From Pseudomonadota bacterium (GTDB lineage: Bacteria; Pseudomonadota; Alphaproteobacteria; Rhizobiales; Beijerinckiaceae): DNA of 64,000 nucleotides. Location: assembly GCA_023423995.1 (NCBI GenBank), contig JAFAEL010000031.1, forward strand, positions 1 through 64,000, written 5' to 3'. The stretch's first letter is position 1. Each line of letters begins with the position of its first letter. The notes under the pieces were generated by a model that saw nothing but the letters and a program-made list of their open reading frames with translations, had not been told where the DNA came from and did not search any database. This document shows, one piece after another, positions 44,401-52,898 of this stretch. Both the position numbers and the translations under genes were made by a program.

Positions 44401-46533
44401 TCACATGTCGCGCGCCACCCTGAAGCCGTGGTTCGGATATCTCACGGAGGCGTCGTAGAATTCCCGGCTTGAGATCCGCAGCCCCGCCTCGTCGCTGTTC
44501 CAGGCCCCGCCGCGGAGCACGCGCTCGCGGCATTGAGGGCCCGTCCAGGCGGAGCCGTCGCGCGGCGCGCCGCGATAATCCTTGTGCCAGCAATCCTGCG
44601 TCCACTGCGTCACCGAGCCGGTGACGCCATGCAGTCCGAAGGCATTGGCCGGGAAGGCCGCGACGTTCGGCGGCGAGCGGGGCACGGGGCGGGTACAGCC
44701 GCGGCAGGGGGACATGTCGCTCCGGAACTGGTCCCCCCACCAGAACTTCGTGGTCGTTCCCGCGCGAGCCGCATATTCCCATTCCGCTTCGGTCAGCAGC
44801 CGATAGGCGCGGGCGGCTCGCCGGGACAGCCAGGAGAGATAGGCTTGCGCGTCGTTCCAGCTGACGTTGCGAACCGGTTCGTTCGGCTCCCCGCCGGGAT
44901 CGAAGGAGCATGCCCCTTCGGCCGCGCATTCCCGCCACTCGGCGACCGTCACGGGAAAGCGGCCGGCTGCGAACCGGCCGACCGTCACCTCGCGAACCGG
45001 GCGCTCGGTTGGATCGGCCGTGCTCCCCATGCGGAACTTGCCCGCCGGCAGCGCGACCAGTTGCGGGCACCCCTGGCAATCCTGGGTGACGCCCGGCGGC
45101 AGAGCCGGGAGTTCAGGCCGGGAAGGCGCCGCAACCTCCTGGGTCTGAGCGGGCCGGGGCGCCTCGCGCCGGCTGGGCTGTTCGGCGGGCGCGATGAGCG
45201 GGGCCGGTGCCGGCGGAACCGCCGCCGGCGGCGGGAGCACCGCCTCGGCCGGCGCCGGTCGTGGCTCCGGAGGCGAGGGTGCAGGAGGAGGTAGCAGAGC
45301 GACGCTCGGTGCCGGATCGGGCGTGGTACGAGCAGGATCAGGGCCGGGACGAGCCGGCTCCGGAGTTGGACGCGCGGCTTCCTGGAGGGGACGAGTCTGC
45401 TCTGGGGCCGGACGCGCCGGTTCCGTGGGCGGCTCGGGCGCCCGCACGGTCTGCCTTTCGGGAGATCGCTGCGGCACCGTAACGGGTGCCGGAGCAGGCT
45501 GCGTGACAGCCGCTGTGTTTCCGGACGTCGTTTGCGCCGAACCCGGCGAGGGCGAGGAATCCTCGCCGAGCCGCTGCGAGAGGAAAAAGCCTGCCCCGGC
45601 GCTCACGAGCAGCGCCAGGGCGGCCGCGCCGGCCACCAGCCAGCGCGGCCGCGGTGCGGCGGAACCACGGGTCGATATCCGTGTGGTTTCCGGCTCCCAG
45701 GCGGCGACCTCCGCCATGCTCGCAGGGCGGTCCTCCGGCCGCGGCTGGAGCATCTTGGCCAGGAGCGGCCGGAAGGATGGGTCGATCCGCTTGAGGTCCG
45801 GGAGGACCTGGCGCTTCCGAACCACATCGAGCTGCGTGCCGCCCATGTTGAGCGGCTCCCCGAGGAGCGCTGCCGCGAGGGTCAGCCCGAAACTGTAGAT
45901 GTCGGACTTGGTCCCCGCCGTGCCGCCATAGAGGCCGACCTGCTCGGGCGAGGCGTAGTTCGACTTGCCGGCAAACCGGTCGCCGATGACGGTTCCGCCC
46001 CCGAAGGCGCTCCGGGCGATGCCGAAATCGATGAGCTTCGCCCGTGACGCGTCGCCGTCCGGAAGGATGATGTTGTCCGGCGAGACGTCGCGGTGGACGA
46101 TGCCCGCCCGGTGGGCGGAGTCCAGCGCCGAACCGATGCGGCGCTGCAGGATGCGCACGCTCGAGAGCGGCAGGGGCCCCTGCGCGATGAGGTTCGAAAG
46201 CGAGGTGCCCTCGACCAGTTCCATCGCCAGGTAGGGGCATTGCAGGTCCGGATCCGTCGTGAAGACGTAGTAGCGGACGACGGCCTCGTGCTGGAGGTTG
46301 TGGAGTGCCGCAGCCTCCTTCCGAAACAGCGCGAGGACGGTGTCGTTCTCGGTCAGGTCCGCCCTGACCATCTTGATGGCGACCTTGATCCCGGTCTCGA
46401 TGGCCCGGCCGCTGAAGACCTCGCCCATCCCGCCGGTCGCGATCAGCGACTCGATCTCGTAGATGCCGTTGAGGCGGGTTCCCGGACGGATCTGCCGCCG
46501 GAACTGCGCCGGGAAATCCGATGGCTCCTTCAT
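44401..46533 (-). CDS. Serine/threonine protein kinase fused to a SUMF1/FGE-type domain
   Basis: A 710-residue membrane protein. Residues about 25-285 form a Hanks-type kinase with an intact catalytic set: Gly loop ATGGMGEVF, Lys54 (VAIKM), Glu73, HRDVSPDN (Asp149, Asn154) and DFG (Asp169). One membrane helix follows (about 300-322, VAGAAALALLVSAGAGFFL), then a long Pro/Ala/Glu-rich spacer to about 480 and a periplasmic SUMF1 domain (about 490-710) with GKFRMGSTADPTERPVREVT, RLLTEAEWEYAARAGT, GLHGVTGSVTQWTQDCW and RVLRGGAWNS. The ATG at 46533 has GGAGG 5 nt upstream. The target of the kinase is unknown; the outer domain may sense or bind a ligand. Confidence 0.92.
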   Translation of the reverse strand: MKEPSDFPAQFRRQIRPGTRLNGIYEIESLIATGGMGEVFSGRAIETGIKVAIKMVRADLTENDTVLALFRKEAAALHNLQHEAVVRYYVFTTDPDLQCPYLAMELVEGTSLSNLIAQGPLPLSSVRILQRRIGSALDSAHRAGIVHRDVSPDNIILPDGDASRAKLIDFGIARSAFGGGTVIGDRFAGKSNYASPEQVGLYGGTAGTKSDIYSFGLTLAAALLGEPLNMGGTQLDVVRKRQVLPDLKRIDPSFRPLLAKMLQPRPEDRPASMAEVAAWEPETTRISTRGSAAPRPRWLVAGAAALALLVSAGAGFFLSQRLGEDSSPSPGSAQTTSGNTAAVTQPAPAPVTVPQRSPERQTVRAPEPPTEPARPAPEQTRPLQEAARPTPEPARPGPDPARTTPDPAPSVALLPPPAPSPPEPRPAPAEAVLPPPAAVPPAPAPLIAPAEQPSRREAPRPAQTQEVAAPSRPELPALPPGVTQDCQGCPQLVALPAGKFRMGSTADPTERPVREVTVGRFAAGRFPVTVAEWRECAAEGACSFDPGGEPNEPVRNVSWNDAQAYLSWLSRRAARAYRLLTEAEWEYAARAGTTTKFWWGDQFRSDMSPCRGCTRPVPRSPPNVAAFPANAFGLHGVTGSVTQWTQDCWHKDYRGAPRDGSAWTGPQCRERVLRGGAWNSDEAGLRISSREFYDASVRYPNHGFRVARDM

Positions 46534-47110
46534 GCGAGCCTCCAAGGTCGCGCCGAACCTCTGCCCCCAGCGGCTCGGACGAACGGGATGGGTTCCCGAA
46601 AGCTTCCCAGACTCTGACTGGGACTCGGTTCCCAGGCTGCGCGTTTCACCGCCTATGCCCCGCCTCTGCCACTCGCATCATGCACAAGAGGCACGTGGCG
46701 AGTGTGCTCCAGGGCACACGACGCGTGATCCGCGCTCTCTGAAGAATAGCGCGACTGAAGCCGTCGGCGAAGTGGTGCAAAGAAGAATCGGGCCCCGTTT
46801 CCTGCGGAAGACGCGTCCGAGGCTCGTTCAGGAAACCCTCCGTCTGCTGACGGTGACATCTTCACGGCCGAGACTAAGCCTCGGGCGGCCCTCACGGCAG
46901 GATCGGGCTGCGCACGACAGGAGCGGCTTCGCTCAAGACGCCGTGCGTCGAGATGGATTAGGATTTCGGCGATTTGCGCCGATTTTCTCTTTCTGTCACC
47001 GCAGGGAGAAGATTCATTCTCCCAGGGTGACTGCGATCGCCTGCTCCCTTTCCTTGCCCTTCCTTGTTCAAGCCGCAATATTGCACTGCACGTTCTGACA
47101 GGTCGGGTAG
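46534..47110. other. 577-bp intergenic region upstream of the ABC operon
   Basis: This region separates the kinase gene from the divergent ABC binding-protein gene. No protein-coding frame with good support was found. It contains a CCCAG/CTGGG hairpin at 46606-46622, a terminator-like hairpin at 46966-46986 and a further hairpin (GGGAGAA 47004-47010 with TTCTCCC 47017-47023). The latter two are candidates for a small RNA end or a leader of the ABC operon. Confidence 0.5.
46966..46990 (+). terminator. Terminator-like hairpin with T tract, no plus-strand gene before it
   Basis: TCGGCG (46966-46971) pairs perfectly with CGCCGA (46977-46982) around an ATTTG loop and is followed at once by TTTTCTCTTTCT. 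This has the form of an intrinsic terminator on the plus strand. The only upstream plus-strand DNA back to the kinase gene is non-coding, so it may end a small RNA or act as an attenuator in the leader of the ABC operon that starts at 47111. Confidence 0.5.
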
Positions 47111-48703
47111 ATGAACCGTCGAGAGATTTTGGCCACGATCGGCGCGGTCGCGCTCAGCGCTGGTTCTGCGCGCACGGCGTTCGCAGAAGCGCCCCGCCGG
47201 GGCGGCGTGCTCACCGTGCAGCTCAATGGCGAGCAGCGGGTCCTGAACCCCGCCATCCGGGCCTCGACGGGCGTCTACATCATTACCTCCAAGATCATGG
47301 AGGCGCTGGTCGATCTCGATAAGGACGGAAAGCCGAGCCCGGTCCTCGCGACGAGCTGGGAGGCGGCCCCGGACGGGAAGACGATCACGTTCAAGCTGCG
47401 CGAAGGCGTGACCTGGCATGACGGCAAGCCCTTCACCTCCGCGGACGTCCAGTACACGGCCATGGAGATGTGGAAGAAGTACCTGAATTACGGTACCCAG
47501 CTTCAGCAATATCTCGACGCCGTCGATACGCCGGACGCCAATACGGCCGTGTTCCGCTATTCCCGGCCGATGCCGACGGACCTGCTTCTCCGCGCGCTCT
47601 GCGACCTCGGCTACATCGCCCCGAAGCACGTCTTCGAGGGGACGAACGTCCTCGAGAACCCGGCGAATACGGCCCCGATCGGCACCGGCCCGTTCAAGTT
47701 CGTCCAGTACGAGCGGGGCCAGTACGTCATCGCCGAGCGGAATCCGAACTACTGGCGCAAGGATTTCCCCTATCTCGACCGCATCGTCTGGCGCTTCATC
47801 ACGGACAAGGCGGCGGCTACGGCCGCGCTCGAGACAGGGCAGGTGCAGACTTCGGAATACAATGCGCTCGCGCTAGCCGATCTCGACCGGCTGAAGAGCG
47901 ACAAGCGGTTCACGGTTTCGAGCCGCGGCCTCGAGGCGAACGCGTTCAACAACACCCTCGAGTTCAACACCCGCCGGAAGGAACTCTCGGACGTACGGGT
48001 CCGGCGCGCGATCGCGCATGCGATCGACGTGCCCTTCTTCATCGAGAACTTCATCTACGGCGAGGGCAAGCCCGCTACGGGGCCGATCCCATCCTCCTCG
48101 ACCGCCTTCTATCCGGAAGGATCGAAGCCGCCCTACGAGTTCGACGTGAAGCGCTCGAACGCGCTGCTTGACGAGGCCGGCTACAAGCGCGGCGCCGGCG
48201 GCATCCGCTTCTCGCTGAAGCTCGTACCGATCCAGAACGGCGAGGACGTGCCGCTGCTCGCGACGTTCATCCAGCAGTCGCTCCAGAATGTCGGCATCCG
48301 GGTCGAGATCGTGAACCTCGACAATGCCGGCGCGCTCGCCACCGTCTATCGCGAGTGGAACTTCGACCTGGCGACGGGCTGGCACCAGTACCGGGGCGAC
48401 CCGGCGGTCTCCACGACCGTCTGGTATCGTTCCGGCTCGCCGAGGGGCGCGCCGTGGACGAACCAGTATGGCTGGCAGTCGGACGCCGTCGACAAGCTCG
48501 TCGACGATGCGGCGGCCGAACTCGATCCGGCCAAGCGCAAGGCGCTCTACGCCCAGTGGGTGAAGGCCGTGAACGAGGAGATCCCCGTTTGGATGATGAC
48601 CGAGCGGACCTTCCTGGCGGCCACGTCCAAGAAGGTGAAGAACGACCACAACTACCCGCGCTGGGGCTCGGGCGACTGGCACGACACCTGGATCGAGGGG
48701 TAA
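47111..48703 (+). CDS. ABC transporter substrate-binding protein, peptide/opine family 5
   Basis: A 530-residue periplasmic binding protein (SBP_bac_5). It starts MNRREILATIGAVALSAGS with an RR motif, so export by Tat is possible, cleaved near AFAEA. Typical parts are LNPAIRASTGVYIITSKIME, KTITFKLREGVTWHDGKPF, TSADVQYTAMEMWKKYL, GTGPFKFVQYERGQYVIAER and NPNYWRKDFPYLDRIVW. Family members bind peptides, opines, nickel or sugars; the ligand is not evident. It begins an operon with two permease genes after a 211-nt spacer filled with palindromic repeats. Confidence 0.93.
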   Translation: MNRREILATIGAVALSAGSARTAFAEAPRRGGVLTVQLNGEQRVLNPAIRASTGVYIITSKIMEALVDLDKDGKPSPVLATSWEAAPDGKTITFKLREGVTWHDGKPFTSADVQYTAMEMWKKYLNYGTQLQQYLDAVDTPDANTAVFRYSRPMPTDLLLRALCDLGYIAPKHVFEGTNVLENPANTAPIGTGPFKFVQYERGQYVIAERNPNYWRKDFPYLDRIVWRFITDKAAATAALETGQVQTSEYNALALADLDRLKSDKRFTVSSRGLEANAFNNTLEFNTRRKELSDVRVRRAIAHAIDVPFFIENFIYGEGKPATGPIPSSSTAFYPEGSKPPYEFDVKRSNALLDEAGYKRGAGGIRFSLKLVPIQNGEDVPLLATFIQQSLQNVGIRVEIVNLDNAGALATVYREWNFDLATGWHQYRGDPAVSTTVWYRSGSPRGAPWTNQYGWQSDAVDKLVDDAAAELDPAKRKALYAQWVKAVNEEIPVWMMTERTFLAATSKKVKNDHNYPRWGSGDWHDTWIEG

Positions 48704-48716
48704 GGAAGCCCTGTCG

Positions 48717-48914
48717 CCTCTCCCCGTGCGAACGGGGAGAGGTCGAGCGACCCAAAGCGTCGACCGCGTGAGGGGCAGAATGCTGCGCCTCCCACCGCCC
48801 CTCATCCGGTTGCTCTGAACCCGGCTGTTGCCGAGTTCAGCCTATCGGCACCCAAGTCGGGCAGGCCCGACTTGCGTTCGAGCAACTCGACTTCTCCCCG
48901 CTGGCGGGGAGAAG
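48717..48914 (+). repeat. Palindromic intergenic repeat cluster between ABC binding protein and permease
   Basis: Four inverted repeats follow one another: an 11-bp stem with a GCGA loop (48717-48727 with 48732-48742), TGAGGGGC/GCCCCTCA (48769-48776 with 48797-48804), a 10-bp CAAGTCGGGC/GCCCGACTTG palindrome (48853-48862 with 48865-48874), and an 11-bp stem CTTCTCCCCGC/GCGGGGAGAAG (48891-48901 with 48904-48914). The CTCTCCCCG/CGGGGAGAG and CCCCTCATCC forms are those of dispersed repeats common in Rhizobiales. The last stem contains the ribosome site of the permease gene at 48915. Confidence 0.75.
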
Positions 48915-49904
48915 ATGGCCGCACCCATGACCATCCTCCTCCTCGCCCTCCGCCGGCTGGCCGCGAGCCTCCCGACGCTGCTCCTGATCCTCGTCGGACT
49001 GTTCCTGCTGCTGCAGCTCGCGCCCGGGGACACCGTTGACGCGCTCATGGCGCAGATGGGCGGGGGAGACCCGGCGACGGCCGCCGAGCTCCGCCGGTAT
49101 TACGGGCTGGACCTTTCGGCGGCCGCGCAGCTCGGGCGCTATGTCCTCCGTCTCGTCCAGCTCGATCTCGGGATGTCGGCGATCTACGGCAAGCCAGTCG
49201 CGGACGTCATTGCCGAGCGGCTCCCTGTAACGCTCCTCCTGATGGGAACTTCGCTCACGCTCGCCTTCATCGGCGGGATGACCCTCGGCGTGATTGCGGC
49301 GCGGACCGTCGGCCGCTGGCCCGACACCCTGCTGTCGACCTTCGGCCTGATCTTCTACGCGACGCCGTCCTTCTGGTTCGGCCTGATGGGGATCGTGGTC
49401 TTCGCGATCACGCTCGGCTGGCTGCCGTCAGGCGGCTTCGAGGAGGTCGGGTCGGGCGCAACGGGCCTGGAGAGAGCGCTCGACATCGCGCGCCACCTGG
49501 TGCTCCCGACCGTGACACTCGCCCTCATCTTCCTGGCGACCTACCTCCGGGTGATGCGGACCGCGATGCTGGAGGTCATGAACCTCGACTTCGTCCGCAC
49601 GGCCCGCGCCAAGGGCGTCGGCCAGACGGCAGTCACCATCCGTCACGCGCTCCGCAATGCGCTCCTGCCCATGGTCACGATCCTCGGCCTGCAGGCGGGC
49701 ACGATGCTCGGCGGTTCGGTCGTGGTGGAAAGCGTCTTCGCGCTGCCCGGCCTTGGCCGCCTCGCCTATGAATCGGTCGTCCAGCGCGATCTCAACACGC
49801 TTCTCGGCATCGTGTTCGTCTCCGCCATCCTCGTCATCCTCATCAACTTCGTGGTCGACCTTCTCTACGCCTGGCTCGACCCGCGCATCGCGGCGGGCGC
49901 CTGA
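48915..49904 (+). CDS. ABC transporter permease (DppB-like)
   Basis: A 329-residue inner-membrane permease with six helices. Segments are PTLLLILVGLFLLLQLAPGD, GLDLSAAAQLGRYVLRLVQL, GMSAIYGKPVADVIAERLP and the ATPase-contact EAA loop VRTARAKGVGQTAVTIRHAL, then GGSVVVESVFALPGLGRLAY. The ATG at 48915 is preceded directly by GGGGAGAAG, which belongs to a palindromic repeat; ATG 48927 is an alternative start. The stop is one nucleotide before the ATG of the second permease. Confidence 0.93.
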   Translation: MAAPMTILLLALRRLAASLPTLLLILVGLFLLLQLAPGDTVDALMAQMGGGDPATAAELRRYYGLDLSAAAQLGRYVLRLVQLDLGMSAIYGKPVADVIAERLPVTLLLMGTSLTLAFIGGMTLGVIAARTVGRWPDTLLSTFGLIFYATPSFWFGLMGIVVFAITLGWLPSGGFEEVGSGATGLERALDIARHLVLPTVTLALIFLATYLRVMRTAMLEVMNLDFVRTARAKGVGQTAVTIRHALRNALLPMVTILGLQAGTMLGGSVVVESVFALPGLGRLAYESVVQRDLNTLLGIVFVSAILVILINFVVDLLYAWLDPRIAAGA

Positions 49905-49905
49905 G

Positions 49906-50742
49906 ATGGTGCTGCTCGACCGCTATCGGCGCAGCCCGGCCTCGATCGTCGGGGCCGTGCTTCTTCTTCTCGTGATCGGGGTCGCCGTCGCGGCGCCGTT
50001 CGTGTTCCCGAAGGACCCGCTGAGCCTCGCCGGACGCCCGCTGCAATGGCCGATGGCGAACCCGCGCTTCTGGCTCGGGACGGATCCGAGCGGCCGCGAC
50101 ATCGCCTCGCAGATCTTCCACGGCGCCCGCGTGGCCCTGCTCATCGGGCTCGTCGCGGCCGTGATCTCGGTTGGAATCGGGATCGTCATCGGAGCCCTCG
50201 CGGGCTTCTACGGCGGCTGGGTCGACACGCTGCTGATGCGCGTGGCGGAGGCCTTCCAGACGCTTCCGAGCTTCCTCCTGCTGCTCGTGTTCGTCGCGGT
50301 GTTCGGGTCCGACATCATCACCGTGACGATCGCGATCGGCCTCGTCTCCTGGCCGGCACCGGCACGCCTCACGCGGGCCGAGTTCCTCTCGCTGAAGAAC
50401 CGCGAATTCGTGCAGGCCTGCAGGGTGCTCGGCATGAGCGATGCCAAGATCATCTTCCAGGAGATGCTGCCGAACGCGCTTCCCCCCGTGATCGTCTACG
50501 GCAGCATCGTCATGGCGACAGCGATCCTGCTGGAGAGCGCACTCGCCTTCCTGTCGCTCTCAGATCCGAACATCGCCTCATGGGGCAACCTGATCGGGGC
50601 CGGCCGCGGCGTGCTGCGCACGCAATGGTACGTGTCGGCCATTCCCGGCGTTGCGATCCTGCTCACCGTGTTGGCCGTATCGCTCGTCGGGCAGGGGCTC
50701 AACGACGCGCTCAATCCGCAACTCCGCAACTCCGGCGATTGA
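49906..50742 (+). CDS. ABC transporter permease (DppC-like)
   Basis: A 278-residue permease with an N-terminal helix (SIVGAVLLLLVIGVAVAAPF), the hallmark FWLGTDPSGRDIASQIFHGA, and the EAA loop REFVQACRVLGMSDAKIIFQ. It pairs with the DppB-like subunit to form the membrane channel. Its ATG lies one base after the stop of that gene, so they are coupled. No ATPase gene follows; the next genes are a VOC protein and an isomerase, so the ATP-binding subunits must be encoded elsewhere. Confidence 0.93.
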   Translation: MVLLDRYRRSPASIVGAVLLLLVIGVAVAAPFVFPKDPLSLAGRPLQWPMANPRFWLGTDPSGRDIASQIFHGARVALLIGLVAAVISVGIGIVIGALAGFYGGWVDTLLMRVAEAFQTLPSFLLLLVFVAVFGSDIITVTIAIGLVSWPAPARLTRAEFLSLKNREFVQACRVLGMSDAKIIFQEMLPNALPPVIVYGSIVMATAILLESALAFLSLSDPNIASWGNLIGAGRGVLRTQWYVSAIPGVAILLTVLAVSLVGQGLNDALNPQLRNSGD

Positions 50743-50772
50743 GCCGGGGCGCTTCTCTAGAGGAAACCTCCC

Positions 50773-51558
50773 ATGTCCCTGGCGCTCGACCATATCGTGA
50801 TCGCAGTTGCGGATCTCGACGCAGCCTTCGACGACTACACGAAGCTCGGCTTCACGGTGATCCGCGGCGGCGAGCACGCGAACGGCATCACGCACAACGT
50901 GCTCGTCGTCTTCCAGGACGGAGCCTATCTCGAATTGATCGGCTGGAAGACGCCGGAGCCGGGCAACCGCTGGTCCGACATCTTCCACACTCATGGCGAG
51001 GGCTTCGTCGACCATGCGCTCCTGCCCGACGACATCCCCGGGATCGTCTCGCGCGCCCAATCACGCGGGCTGGACATCGCCGACCCGATCGATGGTGGGC
51101 GCAACCGCCCGGACGGACAGCGCCTGGAATGGCAGACGGCGCGCTCGCCGAAGCCGGACGTGCCGTTCCTGTGCGGGGACGTCACGCCGCGTGCCGGTCG
51201 GGTGCAGGAGGGCGAGGTGCGGGTTCACCCGAACGGCGTCACAGGTGTGGCGAGCCTCACGATCGCCGTGAACGACGCCGACGTGTCCGCGAAGCGGTAT
51301 GCGGCGCTGCTCGGCGGCGACGTTCCGAAGGTTGAGGAGGGCGTCGTCGGCGATGCCCCGGCGCGCACGGCCTCTTTCCGGCTCGCGAACGGCACCCGCG
51401 TGACCCTGGCGAGCCCGGTCGGCGCCGAGGGCGAGCTCGCGAAGGCGCTCGCGGAGCGCGGCGAGGGTCCCTTCGCGGCCGTGTTCGCCGCGACCGGCGG
51501 CGCCGCGCGGGAACTCGATCCGGCGCTCACGCACGGGGCGCGCCTGTCGATCGCCTGA
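50773..51558 (+). CDS. VOC superfamily (glyoxalase-like domain) protein
   Basis: A 261-residue protein of two vicinal-oxygen-chelate halves. The first starts SLALDHIVIAVADLDAAFDD and includes TVIRGGEHANGITHNVLVVF and GAYLELIGWKTPE; the second contains VASLTIAVNDADVSAKRYAA. It resembles the glyoxalase-like PF13468 group of unknown substrate. His in LDHIVIAV and Glu in YLELIGW are candidate metal ligands. AGAGGAAACC precedes the ATG. It follows the ABC permeases by 30 nt on the same strand and may act on the imported compound. Confidence 0.85.
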   Translation: MSLALDHIVIAVADLDAAFDDYTKLGFTVIRGGEHANGITHNVLVVFQDGAYLELIGWKTPEPGNRWSDIFHTHGEGFVDHALLPDDIPGIVSRAQSRGLDIADPIDGGRNRPDGQRLEWQTARSPKPDVPFLCGDVTPRAGRVQEGEVRVHPNGVTGVASLTIAVNDADVSAKRYAALLGGDVPKVEEGVVGDAPARTASFRLANGTRVTLASPVGAEGELAKALAERGEGPFAAVFAATGGAARELDPALTHGARLSIA

Positions 51559-51570
51559 ATGGAGGGTACG

Positions 51571-52200
51571 ATGCTCGAGCTGCCCTGCTTCTACACGCTC
51601 TCGTCCCCCTGGGCTTATCTCGGGGGGCCGCAACTCCAGGACATCGTGCGGCGGCATCGGGTTCGGCTCGTGCTGAAGCCGTACGATTTTCAGGAGGTCG
51701 TGCCGAAGACCGGCGGCGTGCCGATCCGGACCCGGCCGCAGCCTCGGCGCGACTACCATCGCACCGAGCTGGCACGCTGGAGCGCCTATCTCGGCCTGCC
51801 GCTCAATCTCGAGCCAAAGCATTACCCGATGCAGAACCCGGCCCCGAACTGGAACAAGTTCGCGGGCTGGACGGTCATCGCGGCCCAGCAAGCCGGCCTG
51901 GATGCCTTTCCGCTCTCGCACGCGATTCTGCGCGCGCTCTGGGCGGAGGAGCAGGACATCGCTGACCCGGCCGTGCGCCGCCGCATCGCGGACGAGAACG
52001 GCTATGACGGGGCGGCGCTCGTGTCGCTGGAGACGAGCGATACGGTCCAGGCCGAGTACCGGGCGAACGGCGAGGAGGCGGAACGCCTGGGCGTGTTCGG
52101 CTCACCCACGCTCGTCATCGGCGACGAGCTGTTCTGGGGCCAGGACCGCTACGGCTTCGCCGACCGGGCGCTTGCCCTTCGGGCGGCCGCGAGGTCTTAG
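51571..52200 (+). CDS. DsbA-fold protein, 2-hydroxychromene-2-carboxylate isomerase-like
   Basis: A 209-residue member of the NahD/kappa-GST family. The start at ATG 51571 has GGAGGG 5 nt upstream. The active-site segment FYTLSSPWAYLGGPQ carries the glutathione-binding Ser-Pro, followed by LKPYDFQEVVPKTGGVP, RRDYHRTELARWSAYLGLPL and the C-terminal cis-Pro motif VFGSPTLVIGDELFWGQDRY. Such enzymes isomerise aromatic-pathway intermediates with glutathione. It starts 12 nt after the VOC gene, so the two probably share a transcript. Confidence 0.9.
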   Translation: MLELPCFYTLSSPWAYLGGPQLQDIVRRHRVRLVLKPYDFQEVVPKTGGVPIRTRPQPRRDYHRTELARWSAYLGLPLNLEPKHYPMQNPAPNWNKFAGWTVIAAQQAGLDAFPLSHAILRALWAEEQDIADPAVRRRIADENGYDGAALVSLETSDTVQAEYRANGEEAERLGVFGSPTLVIGDELFWGQDRYGFADRALALRAAARS

Positions 52201-52258
52201 CTCCCCAGGCCTGAAGCGATCCTCCGGCCGGGCTCGACCCGGAGTGGAGTGGGACGCG

Positions 52259-52888
52259 TCAGCGCCTGATCACCACGGCATCGGGGGCGCGGCGGCGCTC
52301 CCAGCCTTCCCGCTCCAGCTCGGGCACGAGTTCCTGCCCGGCCGGATAGCCGAGGCAGAAATAGCCGATCAGATTCCAGGACGGCGGGACGTCGAGGGCG
52401 GCGGCGACCTCCGCTGGATCCAGGATCGAGATCCAGCCGAGCCCGATGCCCTCGGCCCGCGCCGCGAGCCAGATCGTGTGGACCGCCATCACGGCCGAGT
52501 AGGCGAGCGTGGCCGGCATGGTCCGGCGGCCGAGGCCGTGGCCCTGGGGCGGATCGGGATCGACAAACACCGCGAACTGGCACGGCGCCTCGTCGAAGCC
52601 GGCGAGCTTGAGCCGGGCGTAGAGGGCGGCGCGGTCCTCCGACTGGGACTGCAGCGCATCGGCGTTGCATCGCTCGAAGGAAGCCCGGACGGCGGCGCGG
52701 CGCCCGGGCTCTTCGACCACGACGAACCGCCAGGGCTCGCTCAAGCCGACCGAGGGCGCGAGGCAGGCAAGCTGGATCAGGCGCTCCAGCGTGCCGTCCG
52801 GGAGCGGGTCCGTCTTGAACCGACGCACATCCCGCCGCCAGGCGATCAGCTGCGCGAGGCCATCTCGAAAGTCCGTGCCGAACTGCAT
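52259..52888 (-). CDS. bluB: 5,6-dimethylbenzimidazole synthase BluB
   Basis: A 209-residue BluB, a nitroreductase-fold enzyme that cannibalises reduced FMN with oxygen to make the lower ligand of vitamin B12. Key segments are WRRDVRRFKTDPLPDGTLER, LACLAPSVGLSEPWRFVVVE, RAALYARLKLAGFDEAPCQF, AVFVDPDPPQGHGLGRRTMP and EGIGLGWISILDP, including the Asp in FVDPDPP. ATG 52888 is preferred over a TTG seven codons upstream. A flavoprotein gene lies 10 nt upstream on the same strand. No other cobalamin genes are in the window. Confidence 0.93.
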   Translation of the reverse strand: MQFGTDFRDGLAQLIAWRRDVRRFKTDPLPDGTLERLIQLACLAPSVGLSEPWRFVVVEEPGRRAAVRASFERCNADALQSQSEDRAALYARLKLAGFDEAPCQFAVFVDPDPPQGHGLGRRTMPATLAYSAVMAVHTIWLAARAEGIGLGWISILDPAEVAAALDVPPSWNLIGYFCLGYPAGQELVPELEREGWERRRAPDAVVIRR

Positions 52889-52898
52889 GGCAGCACCT

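Noticed and set aside
46653..47078. 141-codon minus-strand frame in the 577-bp intergenic region
   Set aside because: Lacks a ribosome site and any family likeness; Arg/Ser-rich chance frame.
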